From DASRDR01 sp963812945 [NCBI: uncultured Candidatus Rokubacteria bacterium] (GTDB lineage: Bacteria > Methylomirabilota > Methylomirabilia > Rokubacteriales): a DNA stretch of 64,000 bases. Where the stretch lies: the NCBI GenBank assembly GCA_963812945.1, contig CAWEXD010000008.1:558001-622000 (forward strand), given 5' to 3'. The notes under the pieces were generated by a model that was given only the letters and a program-made list of their open reading frames with translations, was not told where the DNA came from and did not search any database. Made by a program: the position numbers and the translations under genes. This document shows positions 1-8,072 of this stretch, one piece after another (positions within the stretch are counted from its first letter, which is position 1; each line of letters opens with the position of its first letter).

Positions 1-1
1 C

Positions 2-703
2 ACGATCGTCCAGCACGTCGCGGTCGAGGCCCTCCTCACGGGTGGCGGCCGCGTGACCGGTGTCCGCACCGAGGCGGGCGAGATCCACGCGCCGGCCGTC
101 GTCGTCTGCGCGGGGCTCTGGGCGCCCGGGCTCCTGGCGCCGCTCGGGATCCCGGTGCCGATCGCCCCCAAGCGCCACCAGATGTGCTTCTTCCGGCGCC
201 CCCCGGGCTTCGACGGGCATCCCGGCATGATCGATCGCCCGAGCGGGACCTACATGCGACCGGAGACCGGCAACCTGACGATCCACGGCGTCTCCACCTA
301 CCACGAGGTGGTCGATCCCGACCACTACAACGAGGGCGCCGATCCGGAGGAGGTCGCGCGAAACGCCGAGCTGATCGCGCGGCGCTTCCCGGTCATGGAG
401 CACGGCCTGTCGATGGGCGGGTACTCCGGCGTGTACGACGTCACGCCGGACCACGAGCCCATCCTCGGCCCGATCCCGGAGCTCGCCGGGCTCCACGCCG
501 ACTTCGGCTGGAGCGGCCATGGCTTCAAGCACTCGCCGGCGATCGGCGACATCATGGCCCAGGTCGTGCTCGAGGGACGGGCTGACGGCTGGGACCTCCA
601 GCCCTTCCGGTGGTCCCGCTTCCAGGAGGGGGACCTCCTGCCGCCGGCGTCGGCGACCGACCCCCCGCACCCGAAGCTTCACGCCGCCGTGGCGCGCCCG
701 TAG
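2..703 (+). CDS. FAD-dependent oxidoreductase (DAO family), 5' end missing
   Basis: C-terminal part (about 233 residues) of a D-amino-acid/glycine oxidase-type flavoenzyme. The frame is open to the left edge, so the N-terminal FAD-binding GxGxxG lies outside the window. Visible family signs are a middle VVVCAGLWAPGL stretch, where the flavin domain continues after the substrate domain, and a C-terminal GHGFKHSPAIGDIMAQ stretch typical of the last FAD-contacting loop. The family oxidises amines or amino acids, giving imine and H2O2 or feeding an acceptor. The substrate cannot be read from this fragment. It stands first in a same-strand run of catabolic genes, 33 nt before the ThDP enzyme subunit. 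Confidence 0.8.
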   Translation, partial: TIVQHVAVEALLTGGGRVTGVRTEAGEIHAPAVVVCAGLWAPGLLAPLGIPVPIAPKRHQMCFFRRPPGFDGHPGMIDRPSGTYMRPETGNLTIHGVSTYHEVVDPDHYNEGADPEEVARNAELIARRFPVMEHGLSMGGYSGVYDVTPDHEPILGPIPELAGLHADFGWSGHGFKHSPAIGDIMAQVVLEGRADGWDLQPFRWSRFQEGDLLPPASATDPPHPKLHAAVARP

Positions 704-736
704 GCCTGCCACGAGCGCCGCAGCGGGCCGGCTAGG

Positions 737-1246
737 ATGACGGTCTCTCGCGACAACTCCAAGGCGGTTTACCAGGGGATCAAGTCCGCGGGCATCCGCT
801 TCCTGACGGCGCTGCCCGAGACCTGGCTGGTGTATCTCCTCCAGTTGGCGGACGACGATCCCGAGATGGCGCTGGTCGAGGTCGCCAAGGAGGAGGAGGC
901 GATCGGCATCGCCGCCGGCGCGTACTTCGCCGGCGCGAAGAACGCTCTCCTCATGCAGAATCACGGCTTCCTCGCCAGCATCAACGGGATCGTGTCGCTC
1001 GCCATGCTCTATCGGATCCCGCTCGTGATGCTGGTCGCGCACCGCGGGCACTTCGGCGAGCCCTACCCCTGGCACACGCAGGGCGGCATCGTGACGGAGC
1101 CCGTGCTCCGGGCGCTCGGGCTTCCGTTCGAGCACGCGCGCGATCCCAGCCGCGTCGGCCAGCAGATCCGGGACGCACAGGCGCTCGCCTGGTCGTCCCT
1201 GGGGCCGGTCGCGCTGCTCCTGTCGCGCGATCTCATGGAGGACTGA
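737..1246 (+). CDS. ThDP-dependent decarboxylase, PYR-domain subunit (sulfopyruvate/phosphonopyruvate decarboxylase alpha-like)
   Basis: A 169-residue stand-alone pyrimidine-binding (PYR) half of a thiamine-diphosphate enzyme. The conserved glutamate that activates the cofactor probably lies in the KEEEAIGIAAGAYFAG stretch (about residues 51-66). This is followed by a QNHGFLASINGIVSL segment like that of the ComD subunit of sulfopyruvate decarboxylase and of phosphonopyruvate decarboxylases. The partner PP half is the next gene, 42 nt downstream, so the enzyme is split as in ComDE. Known family reaction: decarboxylation of a 3-substituted pyruvate to an aldehyde. The actual substrate is not determinable here, and no sulfonate or phosphonate gene is adjacent. 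Confidence 0.8.
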   Translation: MTVSRDNSKAVYQGIKSAGIRFLTALPETWLVYLLQLADDDPEMALVEVAKEEEAIGIAAGAYFAGAKNALLMQNHGFLASINGIVSLAMLYRIPLVMLVAHRGHFGEPYPWHTQGGIVTEPVLRALGLPFEHARDPSRVGQQIRDAQALAWSSLGPVALLLSRDLMED

Positions 1247-1288
1247 CCTGACTGCCATGATCGCGCGCCTCTGGCGACGAGCGATTCC

Positions 1289-1867
1289 GTGAAGCGCGCC
1301 GACTGCGTGGCGGCGCTCTACCCGGAGCTGGGCGACCGGCTTGTCGTGACGATCATGGGGGCGACCGCCCAGGAGCTCTACGACCTGGGCCACCGCGAGA
1401 CCTTCTTCTACCTCCAGCACGCGATGGGACTGGCGTCGTCCATCGGGCTCGGGCTCGCGCTGAACCGGCCGGAGGCGCGGGTGGTCGTCCTCGACGGCGA
1501 CGGCTCGGTGCTCATGAACCTGGGGGGCCTGGCGACGCTCGGCCGCTACCGGCCGCCAAACCTGACGCACATCGTCTTCGACAACGAGAGCCTGCTCTCG
1601 ACCGGCGGCTTCGTGTCCCATACCGCGTCGGGCCGCGTCGACCTGGCCGCGATCGCGCGCGGTGCCGGCTGCCCGCGGGTCCTCCCGGCCCACACGGTCT
1701 TCCAGTTCATGGAGGCGGTGGCCGAGGCCTTCGCCGCCGACGAGATGACGACCATCGTCGCGAAGGTCGAGGCGGTCGGGCCCGACCAGTTCCACATGGA
1801 CCTCGCGCTGCCCGAGAACGCGTTCCGCTTCCGCCGGGCCGCCTCCGGAGGATCGGTCCCCCGGTGA
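1289..1867 (+). CDS. ThDP-dependent decarboxylase, PP-domain subunit (sulfopyruvate decarboxylase beta-like)
   Basis: A 192-residue diphosphate-binding half of the split ThDP enzyme. The cofactor/Mg2+ motif starts at G70-D71-G72 (LDGDGSVLMNLGGLATL) and ends with the asparagine in FDNE (N99), the usual GDG-X25-30-N spacing. The start is GTG; no ATG lies near the conserved N-terminus. It must pair with the preceding PYR subunit to make active sites at the interface. The gene ends 4 nt before a flavin monooxygenase, which suggests co-transcription and a shared pathway, perhaps oxidation of an aromatic or heteroaromatic substrate. That pathway reading is inference. Confidence 0.8.
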   Translation: MKRADCVAALYPELGDRLVVTIMGATAQELYDLGHRETFFYLQHAMGLASSIGLGLALNRPEARVVVLDGDGSVLMNLGGLATLGRYRPPNLTHIVFDNESLLSTGGFVSHTASGRVDLAAIARGAGCPRVLPAHTVFQFMEAVAEAFAADEMTTIVAKVEAVGPDQFHMDLALPENAFRFRRAASGGSVPR

Positions 1868-1871
1868 CCTG

Positions 1872-3062
1872 ATGCCGCTCCGGACGGTGGTCGTCGGCGG
1901 GGGGATCGCCGGGCTTTCCCTGGCACGCGAGCTCACCCGCCGCGGGCTGGCGGTGACCGTGCTGGAGCGGACGACCAAGATTGCCACCGTCGGCGCGGGG
2001 ATCATCATGAACCCGAACGCGATGGCGGTCCTCGAGCAGAATGGCCTCGCGGCGTGCGTGCGCGCTCAGAGTGGCCCCTACCTCGCGCGGGACACTCACG
2101 ACCATCGGGGCCGGTGGCTTGCCAGCCGCGACTATCGCCCGCTGTACGCGGCCGGCCGGCTCGCCGAGGGCGCCCTCGTCCACCGGGGCCACCTCCACCA
2201 GTGCCTTCACGACGGGCTCCCGGCGGGCGTCGTCCACTACGGCGTGTACGCGCGCGTGCTCGCGGCCGGACCCGATGGCGTCCGGGTCGAGATGGACGGA
2301 GGCGACGCCGTCGCCGGGGACGTGCTGGTGGGCGCGGACGGGATCCGGTCGGAGGTGCGGGCGCGCTTCTTGGGGCCGAACGAGCCCGTCTACCTCGGCT
2401 ACCGGTCGCATCGCTTCGTCGTCGAGAACCGGGACGGAGTGGCGCACTTCACGGAGTTTCTCGGGCGAGGCCAGTCGATGGGGCTGGTGCCGATCGGCGG
2501 CGGCCAGCTCTACGTCTGGACCACCTTCGACTCGCCCCGCGCGAGCCGCGCGTGGGGCCTCGAGAGCGCGGACGCCTTCCGCCGGCATTTCGAGCGATTC
2601 AGCGACGCTCGCGTCCGCCGCGCGCTCGCCCAACTGGAGTCCGTCGAGAGCGTGATCTGCACGGAGATCGAGGAGATACACCAGGATCCCTGGGTCGCAG
2701 GACGCGTGGTGCTCCTGGGAGACGCGGCGCACGCCATCACGCCCGGTCTCGGCCAGGGCGCGGGAATGGCGATGGAGGGCGCGGCCGTCCTGGCCGAGGA
2801 GCTGGCGCTGGCCGACCGTGGCGCCAAGGACGTGACGGCGGCGCTGGCGGACTACGCCGCACGGCGCAGGCCGAGGGTCGAGACGATCGGGGCGCTGTCG
2901 CGGGCCGTGATCGAGCGGGGGCAGCTCAGGAACCCTGTCGCCTGCTGGCTCCGCAACCGGCGCATCCGCCGGGAGGGTCGCGCGGTGGCAGAGGTCGAGG
3001 CGTCGCTCGAGCGCCTGCTGGCCTGGCCGCCCAGGGCGCCGGCCGAAAGGGGGAAGGGCTGA
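1872..3062 (+). CDS. FAD-dependent monooxygenase (salicylate hydroxylase/UbiH type)
   Basis: A 396-residue class A flavoprotein monooxygenase. The N-terminal Rossmann motif VVVGGGIAGLSLAREL binds the ADP part of FAD, the central DG motif is VGADGIRSEVR, and the second FAD motif GDAAHAITPGLGQGAGMAME begins at about residue 283. The family hydroxylates aromatic or N-heteroaromatic acids using NAD(P)H and O2 in the cytoplasm. Length and order of motifs are normal. The stop shares one base with the start of the following VOC gene (TGATG), so the two are translationally linked. The exact substrate is unknown; 6-hydroxynicotinate or salicylate-like compounds are typical for close relatives. Confidence 0.85.
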   Translation: MPLRTVVVGGGIAGLSLARELTRRGLAVTVLERTTKIATVGAGIIMNPNAMAVLEQNGLAACVRAQSGPYLARDTHDHRGRWLASRDYRPLYAAGRLAEGALVHRGHLHQCLHDGLPAGVVHYGVYARVLAAGPDGVRVEMDGGDAVAGDVLVGADGIRSEVRARFLGPNEPVYLGYRSHRFVVENRDGVAHFTEFLGRGQSMGLVPIGGGQLYVWTTFDSPRASRAWGLESADAFRRHFERFSDARVRRALAQLESVESVICTEIEEIHQDPWVAGRVVLLGDAAHAITPGLGQGAGMAMEGAAVLAEELALADRGAKDVTAALADYAARRRPRVETIGALSRAVIERGQLRNPVACWLRNRRIRREGRAVAEVEASLERLLAWPPRAPAERGKG

Positions 3063-3499
3063 TGCACCGCATCAAGCACATCGCCATCACCGCGGAGGAT
3101 CCGTTCGTCACCGCCGAGCTCTTCAAGCAGGCGTTCGGGCTCGAGGAGCTCTCGCGCGGCGACAGCGAGATCGCGCGCGAGGTGTACCTGACCGACGGTC
3201 ACATCAACCTGGCGATCGTCTGCTGGAAGCGGACGCGGGAGAATCCCAACCCCTACCCGGAGGGCTACGGGCTCGACCACTTCGGGTTCCAGGTCGACGA
3301 CCTCGGAGCCGCGGAGGCGCGGGCGCACGCGGCGGGCGCGACACCCCAGCCGCCGCCGAAGGTCGATCTCTCCCGGATGGGGGGGCGGATCTTCTTCGAG
3401 AAGAAGCTCCAGCTGGCCGGCGTGAAGTTCGACCTCTCGGGCGAGGGCTGGGCCACCACGCGGGCCGAGGCCCTGGGGCACGAGGAGAAGCCCATCTGA
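3062..3499 (+). CDS. VOC (glyoxalase/dioxygenase fold) family protein
   Basis: A 145-residue protein starting RIKHIAITAEDPFVTAELFK, the opening strand-helix of the vicinal oxygen chelate fold. Two paired beta-alpha-beta-beta-beta units follow, with candidate metal ligands in the GLDHFGFQVDD region (H about residue 72) and at acidic residues elsewhere. VOC proteins bind a divalent metal and act as isomerases, epimerases, ring-cleaving dioxygenases or resistance proteins. Here it overlaps the monooxygenase stop, so a role in processing the hydroxylated product is a reasonable guess. The family assignment is sound; the reaction is not known. Confidence 0.8.
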   Translation: MHRIKHIAITAEDPFVTAELFKQAFGLEELSRGDSEIAREVYLTDGHINLAIVCWKRTRENPNPYPEGYGLDHFGFQVDDLGAAEARAHAAGATPQPPPKVDLSRMGGRIFFEKKLQLAGVKFDLSGEGWATTRAEALGHEEKPI

Positions 3500-3519
3500 G
3501 CTCACCCCGCTTTCACGGG

Positions 3520-3549
3520 TTGACCAGGCCGCGTCCGATCTCGTAAGTT
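3520..3549 (+). promoter_or_regulatory. candidate sigma-70-type promoter for the PLP enzyme gene
   Basis: TTGACC (3520-3525) and TAAGTT (3544-3549) are separated by 18 nt, with the ATG 20 nt beyond. The 69-nt gap after the VOC stop is the first real break in the cluster, so a new transcript starting here is plausible. This is a pattern match only. Confidence 0.35.
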
Positions 3550-3568
3550 TCCGTAACGGGGAGACCGC

Positions 3569-4642
3569 ATGACCACGACCCGATCCGCCACGGCCGCGCC
3601 CACCTTCGACGAGGTGCGGGCGAAGATCGCCCGGATCCCGCGGGTGTCGATCGCCATCCGGCCGACGCCGATGGTGGAGGCGCCGAACCTCGCCCGCGCC
3701 CTGGGCGGGCCCCGCATCTTCGTGAAGCGGGACGACCTCACCGGGGTCGCCCTCGGGGGGAACAAGCTCCGGAACCTCGAGTTCCGCCTGGCGCGGACCA
3801 TGGCCGAGCGGCCGGACGTGGTCCTGGTCGGTCTCGACCTCCAGTCGAACTCCGCGCGCCAGACCGTCGGCGCCTGCAACCGGCTGGGCTTGCGAACCGT
3901 GCTGGTCCTGGAGGGCGCACGGCCGCGCGAGGTCCAGGGGAATCTCCTCGTCGACTACCTTCTCGGGGCGGAGATCCACTTCGCGGCGGATCGCGCCGAG
4001 CAGCGGCGGATGCTCGACCGCCTGGCGGAGGAATGCCGGCAGCGCGGCGAGCGGCCCCACATCCTGAACGACAATCCGATGTTCGACGTCGCGTCGGCGA
4101 TCGCCTATCTCGAGACCACGATGGAGATGCTCGATCAGCTGCGCGCCGCGGGGACGGCGCCGACCGTCCTCTACATGTCGTCGTCGGGCAAAGGCCAGGC
4201 CGGGCTCGAGCTCGGGCGGGCGCTGTGGGGCGGCTTCCGAGTCCACGGAGTGACGGCGACCCGGGAGTACGACGTGCCCGCTCGCACCGCGGCCATCGCC
4301 AACGAGGCGGCCGGCGCGCTCGGCCTCGATGTCACGGTCCGTCCCGAGGATGTCGTGAACTTCGATGACTTCGTCGGTCCCGGCTACGGCCGGCCCAGCC
4401 CGGAGGGGAAGGAAGCGGTCCGGGTGTTCGCCCGCACGGAGGCGCTCATCCTCGACCCCGTGTACACGGGGAAGTGCGCAGCCGCGCTCATCGCCCACGC
4501 CAGGTCGGGCCGCCTGACCAGGGACGACACGGCCGTCTTCGTGCACACGGGCGGCGCGCCGGCCATCTTCACCTGGAGTCACCTGTGGACCGACGACGGG
4601 GCAGAGGCTCCGGACGCGCGGCTTGGAGGAGGCCTCTCATGA
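3569..4642 (+). CDS. PLP-dependent D-cysteine desulfhydrase/ACC deaminase family enzyme
   Basis: A 357-residue fold-type II PLP enzyme of the tryptophan-synthase beta superfamily. The cofactor lysine is K66 in LGGNKLRNLEF, and the phosphate-binding loop is probably SSSGKGQAGLELG in the second half. A C-terminal VFVHTGGAPAIF stretch is characteristic of the D-cysteine desulfhydrase/ACC deaminase branch. Family reactions are the breakdown of D-cysteine to pyruvate, H2S and NH3, or of 1-aminocyclopropane-1-carboxylate to 2-oxobutyrate. Sequence inspection alone does not separate these. The stop overlaps the start of a periplasmic binding protein gene (ATGA), tying the enzyme to import of its substrate or of a precursor. 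Confidence 0.85.
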   Translation: MTTTRSATAAPTFDEVRAKIARIPRVSIAIRPTPMVEAPNLARALGGPRIFVKRDDLTGVALGGNKLRNLEFRLARTMAERPDVVLVGLDLQSNSARQTVGACNRLGLRTVLVLEGARPREVQGNLLVDYLLGAEIHFAADRAEQRRMLDRLAEECRQRGERPHILNDNPMFDVASAIAYLETTMEMLDQLRAAGTAPTVLYMSSSGKGQAGLELGRALWGGFRVHGVTATREYDVPARTAAIANEAAGALGLDVTVRPEDVVNFDDFVGPGYGRPSPEGKEAVRVFARTEALILDPVYTGKCAAALIAHARSGRLTRDDTAVFVHTGGAPAIFTWSHLWTDDGAEAPDARLGGGLS

Positions 4643-6249
4643 ATCGTCGGACGGCCCTCACCCTGCTCGGAGCATCCGCCGCTTCGCCCCTCGCGCTCGG
4701 CTTCCCGCTCCGCGCGCGCGCCCAGGCCACGGCCGGGCGGACCCTCACCTACGGGCAGAGCGGCGCGGTGAACTCGCTCGACCCGGCCCAGGGCGCGTTC
4801 ACCACCTATCCGGCGGGCTACGAGGTCGCGTACTGCCTCTACGACCGGCTGGTCGACTTCGACGAGAACCTCAAGTTCGTCCCCCAGCTGGCCGAGGCGT
4901 GGGACGTGGCGCCCGATCTGAAGTCCATCCGGTTCCGGCTCCGGAAGAACGTGCGCTTCCACGACGGCACCCCGTTCAACGCGCAGGCGGTGAAGTTCAA
5001 CGTCGAGCGGCTGATGGACAAGGCCCGGAACCCGACCAATCGGCCCCTCTGGGACCCGGTCTCCGGCGCCGACGTCGTCGACGAGCACACGGTGGTCATC
5101 CGCACCACGGCGCCGTTCTCCCAGCTCCTCAACTCGCTCGCCCACGGCTCGGGCTCGGTGGTCTCTCCTGCCGCGGTCGAGAAGCACGGCGAGAAGGGGA
5201 TCGCCCAGAACCCCGTCGGGGCCGGGCCCTACCGGCTCGAGTCGTTCACGCCCGGTCAGGAGGTGCAGTTGCGGGCCTTCGACGGCTACTGGGGCGGGAA
5301 GCCCGCCACCGACCGGCTGGTATTCAAGTACATCCTCGAGGCGTCCACGCGGATCGCCGCCCTCCGGACCGGGTCGGTGGACGTCATCGACTCCGTTCCC
5401 GTCCAGCTCGTGGCGGGTCTCCGTCGCGAGGCGAACCTCGACGTCCTCGTCCGGCCGAGCCTCCGGCCCATGGGCCTGGCGATCAACCTTTCCCGGCCGC
5501 CCTACGACGACCCGCGGATCCGCCGCGCGCTCAACCACGCGATCCCCGTCGAGACCATCGCGGAGCGCGTCTTCTTCGGGTTCGCGAAGGCCTCGGACGC
5601 CCCGCTGGCGTTCGACACCCAGGGCTACCAGAAGCAGCGCCCCTACGAGTACTCGGTGACGAAGGCCAAGGCGCTCCTCGCCGAGGCCGGCTTCAAGCCG
5701 GGATCGGGTGGTCAGCTCGAGCGCGACGGGAAGCCGCTCAAGATGACGCTGCTCGCGTCCGACGGCCTCTTCCCCGGCGACGTCAGCCTCGCCGAGATCG
5801 CCCAGCGCGCGTTCCAGCAGGTCGGGATCGACGTGACGATCAGCAAGGTCGAGCGGGGCTCGTACTGGGACGCCCTCCGGCAGGAGCGCTCGGCGCTCAC
5901 GTTCGACCTGGCGGTGTTCGGCTTCAACCCGTCCAACGCCTCGGGCCTCTACCACCTCGAGTCCCTCTTCAAGTCGAACGCCGACGATGCGGCGCGGCCC
6001 ACCGTCTGGAACATGGGGCGCTACCGGAACCCGAAGGTCGACGACCTCCTGGCGCAGGCGAACACGAATCCCGATCCGGCCAAGCAGCGGGAGGCGATGG
6101 GCGAGGCCCAGCGGCTGGTGTGGGAGGATGCCCCGTACGTCTGGCTCCACGTCAACCAGAACGTCACCGCCGTCCGAAAGGGGATCAAGGGCGTCGAGCT
6201 CTGGCCGATCGTGTTCACGATCGCCCGGCGGGCGCGCGTCGAGGCCTAG
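4639..6249 (+). CDS. ABC transporter substrate-binding protein, family 5 (peptide/nickel/opine type)
   Basis: A 536-residue SBP_bac_5 protein. The N-terminus MNRRTALTLLGASAASPLAL looks like a Tat-type signal (twin Arg, then a hydrophobic stretch), with a likely cut after RARAQA. The body shows the family landmarks LAEAWDVAPDLKSIRFRLRK and VRFHDGTPFNAQAVKFNVER, then a C-terminal lobe ending AVRKGIKGVELWP. It delivers a ligand (peptide, opine or other small organic) to the two permeases that follow. No ATPase gene is in the cluster. The stop codon is TAG, directly followed in the same frame by coding sequence of the permease. Confidence 0.88.
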   Translation: MNRRTALTLLGASAASPLALGFPLRARAQATAGRTLTYGQSGAVNSLDPAQGAFTTYPAGYEVAYCLYDRLVDFDENLKFVPQLAEAWDVAPDLKSIRFRLRKNVRFHDGTPFNAQAVKFNVERLMDKARNPTNRPLWDPVSGADVVDEHTVVIRTTAPFSQLLNSLAHGSGSVVSPAAVEKHGEKGIAQNPVGAGPYRLESFTPGQEVQLRAFDGYWGGKPATDRLVFKYILEASTRIAALRTGSVDVIDSVPVQLVAGLRREANLDVLVRPSLRPMGLAINLSRPPYDDPRIRRALNHAIPVETIAERVFFGFAKASDAPLAFDTQGYQKQRPYEYSVTKAKALLAEAGFKPGSGGQLERDGKPLKMTLLASDGLFPGDVSLAEIAQRAFQQVGIDVTISKVERGSYWDALRQERSALTFDLAVFGFNPSNASGLYHLESLFKSNADDAARPTVWNMGRYRNPKVDDLLAQANTNPDPAKQREAMGEAQRLVWEDAPYVWLHVNQNVTAVRKGIKGVELWPIVFTIARRARVEA

Positions 6250-6267
6250 AGCACGCTCGCCTTCGTC

Positions 6268-7173
6268 CTGATTCGCGTTGCGCGGATCCCGCTGATCGCG
6301 CTGGGCGTCCTCACCATCATCTTCCTGATCTTCAAGATGGTGCCGGGCGACGAGGCGACGCTCATGGCGGGGGCGACGGCCAGCCAGGTGGACATCGACC
6401 TCCTCCGCGCGCGCCTGGGCCTCGACCGGCCGCTCGCGGCGCAATACGCCACGCGGCTTGCGGGTCTCGCCCGCGGCGACTTCGGCTACTCGTCGACGTT
6501 CCGCGGCAATCCCTTGCCCCACGTGCTCGCCCGGCTCCCGGCCACGCTCGCGCTGATGGCGGCGGCGATCCTCACGACGATCCTCGTCGGCCTGCCGGCG
6601 GGAGTGGCGGCGGCCGTGGCCCACGACCGGTGGCCGGACTACGTCCTGTCGTTCCTGGTCGTGGGGCTCCTGGCGATCCCGAACTTCTGGCTCGGCCTCA
6701 TGCTGATCGTCGTCCTGTCGGTGGAGCGGGGCTGGCTCCCGAGCTTCGGCTTCACGGGGTGGGCCTCCCTCGTGATGCCGACGGCCGCGCTGGCCGCGCG
6801 GCTCGTCGCGCTCGTGGCGCGGATGACGCGCGGGGTGATGCTCGATGAGATGGCCAAGGACTACGTCCGCACCGCCCACGCGAAGGGTCTCGACACGCCG
6901 GCCGTCGTGGGCCGCCACGTGCTGCGCAACGCCCTGATCCCGACCGTCACGGTGATCGGACTTCAGACCGGTTACCTTCTGGGCGGGTCCGTGGTGGTCG
7001 AACGGCTCTTCGCGTGGCCGGGCGTGGGCGACCTGATGATCAACGCCATCGGCGCCCGCGACCACACGCTGGTCCAGGCCATCACGATCCTCTTCGTGGT
7101 CGGGTTCCTCTTGATCAACCTCGTGGTGGACCTGCTGTATGTCGTCATCAACCCTCGGCTCCGTCATGCCTGA
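6268..7173 (+). CDS. ABC transporter permease, DppB/OppB type (start codon uncertain)
   Basis: Inner-membrane permease with the standard DppB opening helix (LIRVARIPLIALGVLTIIFL) and MVPGDE, and a C-terminal coupling region including EMAKDYVRTAHAKGL, the EAA-type loop that docks the ATPase. The reading frame follows the TAG stop of the binding protein without a frame change, and no ATG, GTG or TTG precedes the first membrane helix. The first Met (6337) would remove that helix. I therefore place the start at CTG 6268, which restores a normal N-terminus, but this is uncertain. The gene overlaps the next permease by 8 nt. Confidence 0.75.
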   Translation: MIRVARIPLIALGVLTIIFLIFKMVPGDEATLMAGATASQVDIDLLRARLGLDRPLAAQYATRLAGLARGDFGYSSTFRGNPLPHVLARLPATLALMAAAILTTILVGLPAGVAAAVAHDRWPDYVLSFLVVGLLAIPNFWLGLMLIVVLSVERGWLPSFGFTGWASLVMPTAALAARLVALVARMTRGVMLDEMAKDYVRTAHAKGLDTPAVVGRHVLRNALIPTVTVIGLQTGYLLGGSVVVERLFAWPGVGDLMINAIGARDHTLVQAITILFVVGFLLINLVVDLLYVVINPRLRHA

Positions 7174-8065
7174 GCCGCGCCCCGCCTCGGGTCAGCCCGG
7201 GCGAGGGGAGGACCCACCCGGCGCGCTCGGGGTGGGGCGAGGCCGAGCGTCCCGCCGGCGCCGCGGACTGCATCTGGTGGTCGGCGGGGGTCTCCTCCTC
7301 GGCTACGTCGCGCTCGCCGCGCTCGGCCCCTGGCTCGCGCCGTACGGGGAGAACGAGCAGGACCTCCTGGGCGTGCTGGAGCCGGCCTCGGCGGAGCACT
7401 GGATGGGCACCGACCAGATCGGCCGGGATCTCCTGTCACGGCTGATCGTCGGGGCGCGGTTCACGCTCACGGCCGCCATCGTCTCCGTCGCGCTGGCCGC
7501 GTCCATCGGGGCGACACTGGGTCTCGTCGCCGGCTACTTCGGCGGCCGCGTCGACGCGACCCTCATGGCGGTCGCGGACCTGCTCCTGACGGTGCCGAAC
7601 CTGATCCTCGCCATCGCCATCGCGAGCGTCATCGGCGCGGGGATGACCGGCCTGATCGCCGCCACGACGGTCAGCTTCGTCGCGCCGCTCGCCCGTCTCG
7701 TGCGGGGGCGCGTGCTCGAGATCCGGCAAGAGGACTTCGTCCAGGCCGCCGTCGCGGTCGGCATGCGCGACGCGCGCATCGTGGCCCGCCACGTCCTGCC
7801 GCACGCGACCACCACCCTCGTCATCGAGACGAGCCTCCTCGCGGGGCAGGCCGTCCTGATCGGATCGGCGCTCGGCTTCCTCGGCCTGGGCGTCCGGCCG
7901 CCGGCGCCCGAGTGGGGCACGATGCTCTCCGGCGGCCGCGAGTTCATCGAGGTCGCCCCGCACCTCGTGGTCGCCCCCGGGGTCGCGATCTCGCTCCTCG
8001 TCTTCGCCTTCAACGTCTTCGGGGACGGTCTGCGCGACCGCCTGGATCCCCGTCACCGCGCATGA
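7166..8065 (+). CDS. ABC transporter permease, DppC/OppC type
   Basis: A 299-residue partner permease. After a polar arginine-rich N-terminus comes one membrane helix, then APYGENEQDLL and HWMGTDQIGRDLLSRLIVGAR, the hallmark block of DppC proteins. The inner-membrane core and EAA loop (IRQEDFVQAAVAVGMRDARI) follow, ending with FNVFGDGLRDRLDP. With the upstream permease it would form the channel heterodimer for the family 5 transporter. ATG 7166 is chosen over the upstream ATG at 7139 because it overlaps the preceding stop by only 8 nt. No nucleotide-binding subunits follow; an amidohydrolase does. Confidence 0.87.
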   Translation: MPEPRPASGQPGRGEDPPGALGVGRGRASRRRRGLHLVVGGGLLLGYVALAALGPWLAPYGENEQDLLGVLEPASAEHWMGTDQIGRDLLSRLIVGARFTLTAAIVSVALAASIGATLGLVAGYFGGRVDATLMAVADLLLTVPNLILAIAIASVIGAGMTGLIAATTVSFVAPLARLVRGRVLEIRQEDFVQAAVAVGMRDARIVARHVLPHATTTLVIETSLLAGQAVLIGSALGFLGLGVRPPAPEWGTMLSGGREFIEVAPHLVVAPGVAISLLVFAFNVFGDGLRDRLDPRHRA

Positions 8066-8072
8066 GGGACCC

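Noticed and set aside
4579-7167. 862-codon open frame on the minus strand opposite the ABC transporter genes
   Set aside because: It is the complement of clearly conserved genes. Composition is dominated by His, Arg, Asp and Glu as expected from reading G+C-rich codons backwards. No conserved motif.
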